NCBI GenBank assembly: GCA_016713585.1
Contig: JADJOV010000025.1
Coordinates: 124,001 to 188,000, forward strand
Reading direction: 5' to 3'
DNA: 64,000 nt
Source of the DNA: Bdellovibrionales bacterium
GTDB taxonomy: Bacteria; Bdellovibrionota; Bdellovibrionia; Bdellovibrionales; Bdellovibrionaceae
The notes below the pieces were generated by a model. That model saw only the letters and a list, made by a program, of their open reading frames with translations, had not been told where the DNA came from and ran no database searches. This document shows positions 27,752 to 36,243 of this stretch, piece after piece. Made by a program: the position numbers and the translations under genes. The first letter of the stretch is position 1. Every line of letters begins with the position of its first letter.

Positions 27752-28855
27752 ATGGGACATCGATTTAATGAAAGAACTGGTTTCTGGGAAGCTTCAGCCC
27801 ATGGCCGACATCCCGTAACAAATATCTCTGTCAGTCTAAGGCTCACCAAGATTGATACTGAAAAAGAGGCACTAAAGGCAGAGGCGGATTTGAACGGTCA
27901 GTTAAAAATCAAACTCCGCAGAATGAAGGCCCCAATGTGGTCAACACTTATGGATAAGGCAATTACTCAACGACTCAATGATGGTCGATGGTCTGAAGGC
28001 ACTGCGGACAATGCGAGGGTTCTACTACGTGCAGTCACAAATCAAGAATGGGCCTATAGAACAATTGATACCATTTCAACAGGTGAAATTCGTGAGCTTC
28101 TAAATGAAAAGCTCAAGGAGCGGTCTCAAACTCATAAGGCATCTGTCGCAAAATATATTAAAGCAGTTTTTGAGTATGCAGTTGAGAACGGTATCTTACC
28201 CAACAACCCATGTCCTCGTATAAAATATAAAGACAATGACAAAATTCAAGGCGTTCTAAAGATGGATGAAGTTGCGCTACTACTGCGGAGGGCATTTGAA
28301 GAAAACCATCCTCATAAATGGCTTTGGGTACTAGCAATTTATACCGGCATGAGAAATGGCGAACTAATGGCGCTTGAGTGGACTGATATTGATATTGATA
28401 TTGATACTGAGAACAGAACCATCAAGATAACCAAATCATTTAGCAAGCGATCCAGCGGAAATAAATCCACAAAAAGTGGTGATGAGCGCAATGCTGAAAT
28501 TGCTAAGGAACTTGTTCCATATCTTTTGAAGCTGAAAGAAAAGCAAGGCCAAGACAAACTTGTTCTGCCAAGAGATAGAAATTGGCTCAAAGGTGAACAG
28601 GCCAGAGTTTTAAAAGGTTTTCTCTACAAGATTGGATTGCCAGAAGTCCGCTTTCACGATTTACGAGCTTCCTGGGCTACTGCTGTTTTGAAATCTGGTG
28701 CAAATCTTGGCCAACTTCAAAGCATGGGCGGATGGCGTGATACCAAAACCTTGAGAAAATATATTCGTAAAGCTGCTCTTGATGTGAAGGGCACCACTGC
28801 CAATCTAAAAATTTTAGATTCAGCTAATGTAATTGTCAGCCCAAGGATTGGTTGA
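27752..28855 (+). CDS. Tyrosine-type site-specific integrase
   Basis: 367 residues from ATG 27752, preceded by GGGAG. An N-terminal AP2-like arm-binding part (about residues 1-55) is followed by the SAM-like core-binding domain and the catalytic domain. Catalytic residues visible are Arg in TGMRNGELMALEW, His-x-x-Arg in HDLRASWAT, Trp in place of the second His (GGWRD), and the nucleophile Tyr in TLRKYIRKA. A small tandem GATATT repeat at 28382-28402 codes for an Asp-Ile run. This is the integrase of a genomic island or prophage remnant. No phage structural genes follow. Confidence 0.92.
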   Translation: MGHRFNERTGFWEASAHGRHPVTNISVSLRLTKIDTEKEALKAEADLNGQLKIKLRRMKAPMWSTLMDKAITQRLNDGRWSEGTADNARVLLRAVTNQEWAYRTIDTISTGEIRELLNEKLKERSQTHKASVAKYIKAVFEYAVENGILPNNPCPRIKYKDNDKIQGVLKMDEVALLLRRAFEENHPHKWLWVLAIYTGMRNGELMALEWTDIDIDIDTENRTIKITKSFSKRSSGNKSTKSGDERNAEIAKELVPYLLKLKEKQGQDKLVLPRDRNWLKGEQARVLKGFLYKIGLPEVRFHDLRASWATAVLKSGANLGQLQSMGGWRDTKTLRKYIRKAALDVKGTTANLKILDSANVIVSPRIG

Positions 28856-28856
28856 T

Positions 28857-29021
28857 ATGCGCAGACGTGGAATTAGATTTAGCGACCTGGGCCTCGATTG
28901 TCGGGGCCGTTCTGATAAGCAGTTAACCTGTCGTTTTTGTGGCTTTGCATGGATAAAAGCGTGCCATGAGTTTTACCATGGTTATGTTAGTCCACTTTCC
29001 TGTGTCTGCCCCATGAAATAA
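28857..29021 (+). CDS. Small Cys-rich hypothetical protein
   Basis: 54 residues starting one base after the integrase stop. Cysteines are arranged as CRFCGF, then KACHEF and SCVC, suggesting a small zinc ribbon. AAGGA lies 12 bases upstream. No family is recognised; short, and could be a chance frame. Confidence 0.4.
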   Translation: MRRRGIRFSDLGLDCRGRSDKQLTCRFCGFAWIKACHEFYHGYVSPLSCVCPMK

Positions 29022-29344
29022 TGCAATCGGCTTTTGTGTCTGTTGTATTGGTTCAAAAAAGAAATTCCTAGGGCCAGTCAGCTTGCACGAGAGTGGCCAT
29101 CAAAATAAGGAAAGCGACGGCCCATACTTTTTACTATGACTCATAATGAGACAAAAATATATTTCCCTAACCTTATTAAGGTGTTATACATTTATCAGAC
29201 AAATTTAAGATGATAATAATACAGTCTTTGGTCTAAATAATTGCTATTCTAAGACAGATATGCTACATTTAAATATGAGTCTGCCGATCTAAGCAGAACA
29301 TTTTCTGGGGCAATGCCCATTAAAATCTATGAAAGGAGGCTCTG
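29022..29344. other. Intergenic region before the RES/Xre pair
   Basis: AT-rich control region with no gene. It contains ACCTTATTAAGGT (13-base symmetric site near 29174-29186), a candidate operator, and AAAGGAGG at 29332-29339, a strong ribosome site for the antitoxin gene. Confidence 0.5.
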
Positions 29345-29758
29345 GTGCAAACTTCAGCAATTGGCCCTAAAGAGTTAGGTGCAATTAAAAACTACCTTAA
29401 TATTCTTAGCGACGATCAAAAGGGGTTTCGGCCCGACGTCCTCCGACAAGTGACAGGCTTGACGCCTCAAAGTCTTTCAAAAAATACTGGCGTGCCTCGT
29501 TCACGCCTTTACGATGAAGTCGTTAAATTTAAGCCTTCCTCTGAGTTGATGCGCAAGATACTTCATGTCGTTATTGCCACTGATGAAGCCTATGAGCTTA
29601 TGAATAATAACGGTGCTGACGCAGCATTGTGGCTCAGTTCACCAAGTGCAGTATTTTTAGGATACAGCCCTTTCGAGGTTTGTCTTCAAGGGCGTGGTGA
29701 GGAAGTTATCAACTGGTTGAGAACTCGAATGGGCAAGCAACCTGGTACTGGCTTCTAA
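29345..29758 (+). CDS. Xre/MbcA/ParS-type antitoxin of a RES system
   Basis: 137 residues. The N-terminal half contains a helix-turn-helix-like segment (VTGLTPQSLSKNTGVPRSRL). The C-terminal 45 residues match the DUF2384 (MbcA/ParS/Xre) toxin-binding domain, with the typical PSAVFLGYSPFEVC...GRGEEVINWL core. GTG start at 29345 after an AAAGGAGG site. The RES-domain gene begins five bases after the stop, so the order is antitoxin then toxin. It should bind and inhibit the toxin and repress their shared promoter. Confidence 0.85.
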   Translation: MQTSAIGPKELGAIKNYLNILSDDQKGFRPDVLRQVTGLTPQSLSKNTGVPRSRLYDEVVKFKPSSELMRKILHVVIATDEAYELMNNNGADAALWLSSPSAVFLGYSPFEVCLQGRGEEVINWLRTRMGKQPGTGF

Positions 29759-29762
29759 GTAA

Positions 29763-30515
29763 ATGGCAAAAACATCTCGCAAAAAAGTCATCAAAAAATC
29801 GCTTCAGGTTCAAAGCAAAAAAAGTGGGCTAACCCACCACATTGATGATTTTGAAGGCTTTGAGAAATTTGCCGAATCAATCTTGCAAAAATTTAAAACA
29901 GATAACCAGTTACAGTTGGCTCAGTCTCTTAAGTTTCAAGAGGCCGTTAGCGCCATATCCTTAGATGCGACCTTTTTGAAAACCTATGATCAACTTGAAA
30001 GGTACAGAATTTGTTTTAACGGCCTTGAGCCATTATCAATTGCGGGAAATTTAGCTTGTGGAGGTCGTTTCAACATTGGTGGTGCACAAAAATCTGAACA
30101 CTTCGACCATGAAATGGCAGCATGTATTTATGTGGCCTCAAGCATCGAGTGTGCGAAAGCTGAAACTGGCCCTCATAGAAATCCAGAAGTTTATGAACTA
30201 TCGCTTTTGAAGTCGGTTAAACTTTGGGATGTTAGGTCGTTGCTTATTGCCCTGGAAAATTCTGAAAGCCTTATTGCCGCAATCGATAAGAGTCCATTCA
30301 ATATGCAATGGTCACTTCAAAAATTTCCTACTCCATCACAAATATTGGGTTCAGCTCTCAGGAAAATTGGTGGTGACGGAATTCTGTATCCTTCGACAAA
30401 ACATGAAGGCGGGATTGTGTTTGGATTCTTTGTAAAAGACGAAACTGATGCAAACTCAAAGTTCAAAGCAACTCGAATCAGCGATGGACAATTGGAACTG
30501 CCTGTGCAGAAATAA
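29763..30515 (+). CDS. RES-domain toxin (NAD+-degrading type)
   Basis: 250 residues. An N-terminal extension of about 75 residues precedes the RES domain. The family's three key residues are placed as expected: Arg in RYRICF (about residue 80), Glu in CAKAETG, and Ser in YPSTKHEGG, with the GGRFNIGGA strand between. Known RES toxins break down NAD+ and halt growth. The antitoxin gene lies immediately upstream, and two tandem terminators follow. Confidence 0.85.
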   Translation: MAKTSRKKVIKKSLQVQSKKSGLTHHIDDFEGFEKFAESILQKFKTDNQLQLAQSLKFQEAVSAISLDATFLKTYDQLERYRICFNGLEPLSIAGNLACGGRFNIGGAQKSEHFDHEMAACIYVASSIECAKAETGPHRNPEVYELSLLKSVKLWDVRSLLIALENSESLIAAIDKSPFNMQWSLQKFPTPSQILGSALRKIGGDGILYPSTKHEGGIVFGFFVKDETDANSKFKATRISDGQLELPVQK

Positions 30516-30598
30516 AATACCTGACTGACGTAGTCGTGATTTTCTGTAATCGATAGCGGTTGACAGTTTTAAAATAGCAAGCGATTCTCAATACATAA

Positions 30599-30632
30599 GG
30601 CTCAGGGGTTACGCCTGAGCCATTTTTATTTT
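30599..30632 (+). terminator. Intrinsic terminator after the RES toxin
   Basis: GGCTCAGG, a seven-base loop, CCTGAGCC, then ATTTTTATTTT. Eight-base perfect stem. It contains CTGAGCCATTTTTA, which also occurs at the 3' end of tRNA-Asn. Confidence 0.85.
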
Positions 30633-30638
30633 ACAAAT

Positions 30639-30661
30639 ACCGGGAACCACCCGGTTTTTTT
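30639..30661 (+). terminator. Second tandem intrinsic terminator
   Basis: ACCGGG, loop AACCA, CCCGGT followed by a T-run. It lies six bases after the first terminator and would give tight insulation of the toxin-antitoxin operon. Confidence 0.85.
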
Positions 30662-30810
30662 GTTTTTGGATTAAAATTTGGTGCAGAATGTTCGTGAGTA
30701 ATTCCCGACATCTACAACGAGGGGTAGCGGGGGGAGTTTTTGGTGGGGAGAAGGGGGGTTTTTGCGGAGATTCCCAAAGAGAAACTTCTGTCAATTGGAG
30801 AGGAGCTACC

Positions 30811-31238
30811 ATGAAGGACAAAACTGCTGATCAACTCGTCTCTCAACTTTGGCATCACATCAAAAATCAAGAATGGGATCAAGCCAAAGATCTTTTGTCA
30901 GAGGATTTTGAAGCCTACTGGCCACAATCAAATGAAAAGTTTAATCGCGATAATTTTATCGAAGTGAATCGAACGTATCCAGGGACACATAAAATTGAAA
31001 TTATGAATGTCCATAGTGAACAGGATCAATGGGATCGCGTTGATACCGTAATCTCGGAAGTGTTAATCAAGTCAACGACGCCTGACGGAAAAGAGATTGA
31101 GCTCTTTGCTATGTCGATTTTGAAGTTGAAGATGATGGGGAAGCCCTGATCAGATCTGCTCGTGAATATTGGGCTGAGAAATATCCAGTGCCTGAATGGC
31201 GGAAACATTTGTCAACTCCAAGGGAAGCCATAAAATGA
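30811..31238 (+). CDS. NTF2/SnoaL-like protein (frameshifted)
   Basis: About 142 residues with an NTF2-like (DUF4440/SnoaL) pattern: QLWHHIKNQEWDQAKDLLSE and DFEAYWPQS at the start, TVISEVLIKS in the central sheet. The frame breaks near 31119 at a T run: one more T turns SILKLKMMGKP-stop into SIFEVEDDGEALIRSAREYW followed by AEKYPVPEW, which completes the domain. The start ATG 30811 is preceded by GGAGAGGAG. Members of this fold are small enzymes or binding proteins of many kinds; the function here is unknown. Confidence 0.75.
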
Positions 31239-31378
31239 ATCTCTCAAAAGCAGATTTGAATATCGAGTTGTCGCCATCTCAACTCATACGCGCAGATAAG
31301 TGGCTTCGCAGTTTTTATTCTAAGTGGAAATCCAGAATGAGCGATCCTATTGTTGAAAAATGGGTTTCTGAAAATTAG
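31235..31378 (+). CDS. Small hypothetical protein
   Basis: 47 residues whose ATG overlaps the corrected stop of the NTF2-like gene (ATGA). It reads SPSQLIRADKWLRSFYSKWK and looks helical and basic. No recognised family; the coupling and amino-acid pattern are the only support. Confidence 0.35.
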   Translation: MNLSKADLNIELSPSQLIRADKWLRSFYSKWKSRMSDPIVEKWVSEN

Positions 31379-31531
31379 CTCTAGCGTTTGGGACCCTTCC
31401 CTAACTAGTGCATTTGAAATCTCGAGGCAATCGCCTCAATTGTGAAGCAGAGAAATCACACCATAGTGACTAGCCGGGAGTCCTCCGACCAAGGTCTGTT
31501 TATATCTATGTGAACATCCAGCCACACTGAG

Positions 31532-31577
31532 TTGAACAGTATCCACTACACCATAAGGTGTAGTGGATACTGTTCAA
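31532..31577. repeat. Perfect 21-bp inverted repeat upstream of higBA
   Basis: Arms 31532-31552 and 31557-31577 are exact reverse complements around the loop ATAA. The repeat lies 45 bases before the truncated toxin gene and just before a TTGACA (31584-31589) that could be its -35 box. It could be an operator for the antitoxin, or a terminator-like hairpin without a T-run. Confidence 0.8.
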
Positions 31578-31622
31578 TATTGACCTTGACAAAGTACGCC
31601 AAAAAAGAGTACTCTTCAAAAG

Positions 31623-31790
31623 ATGGAAAAAGTCCTTTTCAACAAAGTAGAAAAGCAGTTCAAAAAGCTTCCGCATTTTATCGTACTGAAGCTACTGGCT
31701 TGGGCAAGATCTGTCGAGCTCAAGGGCCTTCGTGAGGTCAGAAAAATTTCTGGCTACCATGACGAGCCTCTGAGAGGTGAACAAACATGA
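31623..31790 (+). pseudogene. higB: Truncated HigB/RelE-type toxin
   Basis: 55 residues that match the N-terminal half of HigB-type toxins: VEKQFKKLPHFIVLKLLAWA, then SVELKGLREVRKISGYHDEP-LRG, where family members continue with a further 40-50 residues (the Ser-Ile-Arg-Leu strand and the C-terminal catalytic part). Here the frame passes straight into GEQT and a stop that overlaps the antitoxin start (ATGA). No toxin sequence is found in other frames, so this is a true internal deletion, not a base-calling slip. The product should lack ribonuclease activity. Confidence 0.75.
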
Positions 31791-32104
31791 GTACTAAAAA
31801 TTTGACAACTCGAGACATTGAAAAGCTCTACGGTCCCCTCACTTTTGGCAATTTGCTGAAGGCTCACCGCGAAGGCGACGAGCTGACACAGGTCGAAATG
31901 GCCAAGAAAATCAAACTGTCGAAGCAAGCCCTCAATGACATTGAAAATGGTCGCAAGATCCCTTCGATCTCACGAGCCGTGGCTCTAGCAAAAAAAATCG
32001 GTATTCTGCCAGAGTTGGCAGTCGAGCTCGTTCTGCAAGATCAATTGGACCGTGAAAAACTAAAAATGACAGTCAAAGTGAGCTCTGGCGAAAAAGCCGC
32101 ATAG
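31787..32104 (+). CDS. higA: Xre-family antitoxin (HigA-like)
   Basis: 105 residues with a helix-turn-helix of the Cro/C1 type at about residues 25-80: GDELTQVEMAKKIKLSKQAL, then NDIENGRKIPSISRAVALAK. It is placed directly after the toxin remnant with a four-base overlap, the HigBA order (toxin first). Since the toxin is cut short, the antitoxin is an orphan and may persist as a repressor. Confidence 0.85.
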   Translation: MSTKNLTTRDIEKLYGPLTFGNLLKAHREGDELTQVEMAKKIKLSKQALNDIENGRKIPSISRAVALAKKIGILPELAVELVLQDQLDREKLKMTVKVSSGEKAA

Positions 32105-32365
32105 CTTTTTGCGGCAGATGGGGGGGCAAATTTCTTGACCCTGTGGTTTTCTGTCGTTAGCGTAAAAACAAGTTCAGGCGTTTCAAGTAGTTACAAGGCT
32201 CCTACCTCCTGAGCCAACGGTCGACCTCACACTGAGCCATTGAGTCCAGATCATGTAATTCACAATTACTTTGATTTTTGGTCTCAAATAAATATGGAGG
32301 TCACACATGCGCATTCAACATGTTCCGTTCATGACGATATGATATTTAGCAATGCCATCTCTCGT
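32105..32365. other. Intergenic region
   Basis: No supported gene. A tiny open frame (ATG at 32307, 11 codons) follows GGAGG at 32295-32299; it could be a leader peptide but nothing similar lies downstream on that strand. Confidence 0.4.
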
Positions 32366-33661
32366 TCAGAAATAACCAGTTAGTCTAAGCATGAATGAAT
32401 CGTAGGAATCATAGATCCCCAAAAGCGTCTCTGTGCTTCCGTGAATATTAGTTGCCCCAAATCCAACTTCATACCCTTCAGTCACGCGTGTAGTTAACTC
32501 TGCTTTTGAAAGTGAGCTGTATCCAATGAGATCATAAATGAATCCGATGACTACATTTGTATCTTCGCTTAAGGGCATTCGAATCCCTGCGGTAGCAGCT
32601 CGAGTGAAAATGGACTGAAAATTTGCAAGTTGACCGTTTTGCGGGGTTTGGCTTTGGTGGTATTGAATAATGCTGGTCAGAGGTCCGCGCCTAAGGTCAA
32701 AGTTTTTCTCCCAGGCCAGAACCTGGGAAGTTGAGCTGCCGGGCACGCTTGGGTGATCTTGCTGGGGCTGAATTGAATTCCCACCAACCTTAAATAAATT
32801 TCCCTTAAAGGGAATGACGAAAAGAGCGCCAACGGATTGGCTGCGAAAGTAGAGAGGTCGCAGTTTGACCGGAGATGTCACCAGCAGAACATTGGGGTTT
32901 ATTGACACTAATGTTGTCTGCAGCAGATCTAGATCGATGTATGGTGCATTGGACAGGCCACTGAATAACGCAATCGACATGTCCAGGGTCTCGGACTTGA
33001 ACTGGAGTCGGCCTCCCCAGTTGTTGGATCGCGCATGGTTAATCTCGACAGCAGGTGAGATTTCGTACTCAAGGGATTTAGGCACAACCAAAGAATACTT
33101 CTCGGTCTCAAGGAAAAGGCGTTTACTTCTTGGCCACCACGGGTTCTTTGCTCCGGGTAGGCGGGAAGGAATCATTTCTGGAATAAAATAGAAATCAAAC
33201 TGCAAGGGTCCAGTTTCATAAAGATATCCAAACCCAGGGGAGGAAAGAGGGCTGCCCTCTAAGGGGTCGGCGAGGTTTTTTTGCATGATGAGATCGAGTG
33301 GATTAGAAAAGTCCGTCCCTTCCCAAACAATATTTTGAAAACCAAAACGGAGGCTTGCCTTTGCGGACTTAAGATCAAAGTAAGTGTCGTTCCAGGTAAG
33401 CTGATATTTCTCAGTCTCTTCCTTTGTCAATGAATCAATACGAAAGCTGGGGCTCATTCTAAGAGAATGGCGGCTCGAAAACCTCGATTTGAGATTGGGT
33501 TGAATGATCATGGTAGCAGATTCGCCACTCCAAGTTGGCGAACTTTCAATACTTAATTTCTTAAATTGAATTCCCACGGTCGCGTCGACTTTTGTTTCGG
33601 CACGAATCGTGCCTGTAAACAAGAAGACAGAAGAAAGAGACAAAAGCAGAAGCGTTTTCAT
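32366..33661 (-). CDS. Putative outer-membrane protein
   Basis: 431 residues with a signal peptide (MKTLLLLSLSSVFLFTGTIR, cleaved before AETK) and a body of alternating strands with many aromatic girdle residues, ending in a typical aromatic terminus (FMLRLTGYF). This fits an outer-membrane barrel of about 16-18 strands, but no porin family is recognised. It stands alone, with a 386-base control region before it and a response-regulator gene divergent. Confidence 0.7.
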   Translation of the reverse strand: MKTLLLLSLSSVFLFTGTIRAETKVDATVGIQFKKLSIESSPTWSGESATMIIQPNLKSRFSSRHSLRMSPSFRIDSLTKEETEKYQLTWNDTYFDLKSAKASLRFGFQNIVWEGTDFSNPLDLIMQKNLADPLEGSPLSSPGFGYLYETGPLQFDFYFIPEMIPSRLPGAKNPWWPRSKRLFLETEKYSLVVPKSLEYEISPAVEINHARSNNWGGRLQFKSETLDMSIALFSGLSNAPYIDLDLLQTTLVSINPNVLLVTSPVKLRPLYFRSQSVGALFVIPFKGNLFKVGGNSIQPQQDHPSVPGSSTSQVLAWEKNFDLRRGPLTSIIQYHQSQTPQNGQLANFQSIFTRAATAGIRMPLSEDTNVVIGFIYDLIGYSSLSKAELTTRVTEGYEVGFGATNIHGSTETLLGIYDSYDSFMLRLTGYF

Positions 33662-34047
33662 AATTGTCAGCCACCCCCTGGTTTTGGTTGATTCAGCAGT
33701 TCAGAGATTGCTCTGACGTCCAACTGGCCTTCCATTTCGATTTGATTTTCTCCCTCAATAATGAGTCAGCTCTTTAAGTTAGATAGAGCGACTATATAGC
33801 CGGACATTCTTCCTAAAGCCAGGACATCTTTTTCGTGCTGCCAGAGCCCAACTATTCATGACCCTATCGTTAATCAAAAGGGCAGCAAGCCCAGAAGGAT
33901 CTATTCCCAACATCTCCAGGACCTTGGTCTGATCCAAACCAGAACCAAAACTAAGCCTTTGGACAATAAAAAACTAGACTCATACAGAGCAAGTTTGATC
34001 CGATAGACTATTGAGAATTTTGTTAAAACATTGAGGATGGATCGACT
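33662..34047. other. Divergent intergenic region
   Basis: Control region between the barrel protein and the response regulator. A minus-strand open frame of about 55 codons (LDQTKVLEMLGIDPSGLAAL, near 33790-33960) has no ATG start and no recognised family, so it is not called. The response-regulator start has GAGGATGG upstream. Confidence 0.4.
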
Positions 34048-34434
34048 ATGAAAAGACAAAGACTTTTGATTATTGAAGACGCAGAAGAAATTCGAGATGC
34101 GATCAAAGAGGTGCTCGACAAAAAATATGAAGTGACAGCTGTCGGGACAGGCGCCGAAGCCCTCAAGGAAGTTTCAAAGAAATTTTTTACTATGATTTTA
34201 ATGGATGTGGGGCTTCCTGATTATACTGGATTCGAACTTTGGGAAAAAATTCAGCGAGTCTCCAAATCGAAAAAAACAGCCATCTTTTTTCTGACTGGAC
34301 GAGATGATGATTTTAACAAAATCACAGCCTTCAGCCTTGGCGCTGATGACTATCTCGTCAAGCCTTTTAACCTCTTAGAAATGGAAGCTCGTGTCGACGC
34401 TCGAATGCAAAAGCTTCTGGATAAGGCAAGTTAG
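34048..34434 (+). CDS. Single-domain response regulator
   Basis: 128 residues, only a CheY-like receiver domain. Acidic pocket Glu10-Asp11, phosphorylated Asp53 (LMDVGLPD), Thr83 (FFLTGR) and Lys105 (YLVKPF) are all in place. No output domain, so it acts by protein contacts or as a phosphate relay. The nearest kinase in the window (47049-48469) is not adjacent. Confidence 0.92.
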   Translation: MKRQRLLIIEDAEEIRDAIKEVLDKKYEVTAVGTGAEALKEVSKKFFTMILMDVGLPDYTGFELWEKIQRVSKSKKTAIFFLTGRDDDFNKITAFSLGADDYLVKPFNLLEMEARVDARMQKLLDKAS

Positions 34435-34480
34435 TAACCTCGGCCTGCACAATCCTGATTTCACAATCTCGCGTAGCGAC

Positions 34481-35308
34481 CTACTCAAGCACCTTCAGAA
34501 GGACCGCGAGGGGCTTGTGATCAGAGGAAGTTATTTCTTCCAATGTTCGACCTGATTCGACGGTAATTCCTCTTGTCAAGATGTGGTCCAAGATCGGTTT
34601 TGGAACTCCATCAATAGCTAGAACGCTCGCTTCGAGGCCAAGTTCGCTTGCCTTTGTGATCAGGAAATTCTTACGTGCTGCATTCCAGGTGTTCAAATCA
34701 CCCGCATAGATTACCGGCCCAGTGTGAGTCTTCACACGCTCCAGGTTTTGCAAAATTTGGCTTTCAAAAGCGAGATTGTTAACAAAATTAATCCCGTGAA
34801 TATTCAAAACAAGCAAGGGTAACGATATACCAGCGACATGGTAAACGCCAATTCCTGTCACCTTTGGCGTTTTGATGACGGGTTCATTGTTTGGCGTTCT
34901 TAAATATTCACTTTGAAATGGTTGAACAGTTCCCCCAGTTACAACGCCTGTAGCTTCCCCCTTGAAGAAAAAACTGGTAAAAAATGTCCAAGAATAGTTA
35001 ACCAAAGTATCGAATGCCCGATTCACTACTGGAATTGTATGCCCTTCCTGAAGTAGAATAAGCTCATACTGTAGGGCAAACGCTAAGAAATCCCGCGACC
35101 ACGCGTCGCCAGCTGTTGCCTTGTGAATATTCCAAACAAGCATATTGAACTTTTGTAGAAGTTCCGTGGCGCTCACTCGACGAATTTCGCGAATAACTTG
35201 GTCAGGTGGTGGTATCTCAAATTCATTCGCATCAACCTGTGCATAACCCTTGAGAGAAACAAATAACAAAAGACCAAATATAAATTTCATCCTTGATAGC
35301 CCTTTCAT
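34481..35308 (-). CDS. Secreted endonuclease/exonuclease/phosphatase-family protein
   Basis: About 270 residues with a signal peptide (MKFIFGLLLFVSLKGYAQ) if started at ATG 35290; ATG 35308, which overlaps the previous stop, is the alternative. EEP-fold motifs are visible: NMLVWNIHKA (Asn), LILLQEGH (Glu), YAGDLNTWN (Asp-x-Asn) and SSDHKPLAV (Asp-His). It is therefore an exported metal-dependent hydrolase acting on nucleic acid, sphingolipid or phospholipid headgroups; which one cannot be told. It lies at the end of the leucine operon, with a four-base overlap, though no metabolic link is obvious. Confidence 0.8.
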   Translation of the reverse strand: MKGLSRMKFIFGLLLFVSLKGYAQVDANEFEIPPPDQVIREIRRVSATELLQKFNMLVWNIHKATAGDAWSRDFLAFALQYELILLQEGHTIPVVNRAFDTLVNYSWTFFTSFFFKGEATGVVTGGTVQPFQSEYLRTPNNEPVIKTPKVTGIGVYHVAGISLPLLVLNIHGINFVNNLAFESQILQNLERVKTHTGPVIYAGDLNTWNAARKNFLITKASELGLEASVLAIDGVPKPILDHILTRGITVESGRTLEEITSSDHKPLAVLLKVLE

Positions 35309-36243
35309 TCAATTATTCCTTTCGGCATTAGAAGCCCAGCACGACTTACCATCGATGGTAAAATTCGACCGGTTCTGTTTTCAAACCATTTGCTCACCTC
35401 AATCAGTTCCTTAATACTATATCCAGTTTTAACCTTAAGTCCATCGAACATATAAACCAAATCTTCAGTGGCCACATTCCCAGAGGCTCCTGGAGCGTAG
35501 GGACATCCCCCCAAGCCACCAAAACTAGAATCAAAAACCTTGACCCCAAGCTTATAGGCCGCGAATACATTCGCAAGTGCTTGCCCGCGTGTATTGTGAA
35601 AATGTCCCGCCAATTTGGCGACAGGAATAGCCACTTTGAGTTTTCTAAACAAAGAATCAACTTGACCGGCATTGGCAACGCCAATGGTATCTGCAATTGA
35701 AACTTGATAACACCCAAGCCCAACAAGTTTTTTTGCAAGCCGAACAACCTTCGCTTCGCTCACTGATCCCTCATAGGGGCAACCAAAACTCACACTTAAG
35801 TGAGCACGAACTTTAACATGATTTTTTTTTGCAAGAACCATCACCGGAATAAAACGATCAAAACTTTCTTTGATTGAACAATTAATGTTTTTTTTTGAAA
35901 AGGATTCTGTGGCGCTCGCGAAAATAGCAACTTCCTTCAACCCAAGATCCAGCGCTTGATTCATCCCTTGTCGATTTGGAACCAGCGCGGCAAATTCAAC
36001 CCCTTTGCGGGACCTGCCTGTCCCAGTCAGTTGGTCCTGAACCATTTTTATGACCCTGGAAGTGTCTGCCATTTGCGGAACCCAAGTCGGGGAAACAAAG
36101 GATCCTATTTCGATTTTTTTGGCTCCAGCTGCGATCAGCTTCAAAACGAGCTCAACTTTTAAAGCGGAATCTAAGGAAATTTTTTCATTTTGCAAACCAT
36201 CCCTAGGGCCCACCTCAACTAGTTCAACATGTTTTGCACTCAT
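35305..36243 (-). CDS. mvaB: Hydroxymethylglutaryl-CoA lyase
   Basis: 312 residues. HMG-CoA lyase cleaves HMG-CoA to acetyl-CoA and acetoacetate, the last step of leucine breakdown. The N-terminal substrate loop VEVGPRDGLQNEK, the metal-binding residues (Asp in PRDG and the HFHNTRG segment) and the catalytic Cys in the signature FGGLGGCPYAPGASGN are all present. The start overlaps the biotin carrier stop by four bases (ATGA), showing one operon with the methylcrotonyl-CoA carboxylase genes. Confidence 0.95.
   Translation of the reverse strand: MSAKHVELVEVGPRDGLQNEKISLDSALKVELVLKLIAAGAKKIEIGSFVSPTWVPQMADTSRVIKMVQDQLTGTGRSRKGVEFAALVPNRQGMNQALDLGLKEVAIFASATESFSKKNINCSIKESFDRFIPVMVLAKKNHVKVRAHLSVSFGCPYEGSVSEAKVVRLAKKLVGLGCYQVSIADTIGVANAGQVDSLFRKLKVAIPVAKLAGHFHNTRGQALANVFAAYKLGVKVFDSSFGGLGGCPYAPGASGNVATEDLVYMFDGLKVKTGYSIKELIEVSKWFENRTGRILPSMVSRAGLLMPKGIIE

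Noticed and set aside
28382..28402. GATATT tandem repeat
   Set aside because: Lies inside the integrase gene, only about three units, codes for a short Asp-Ile run.
30599..30632. tRNA-like 3' end
   Set aside because: Only a simple hairpin; no cloverleaf upstream.
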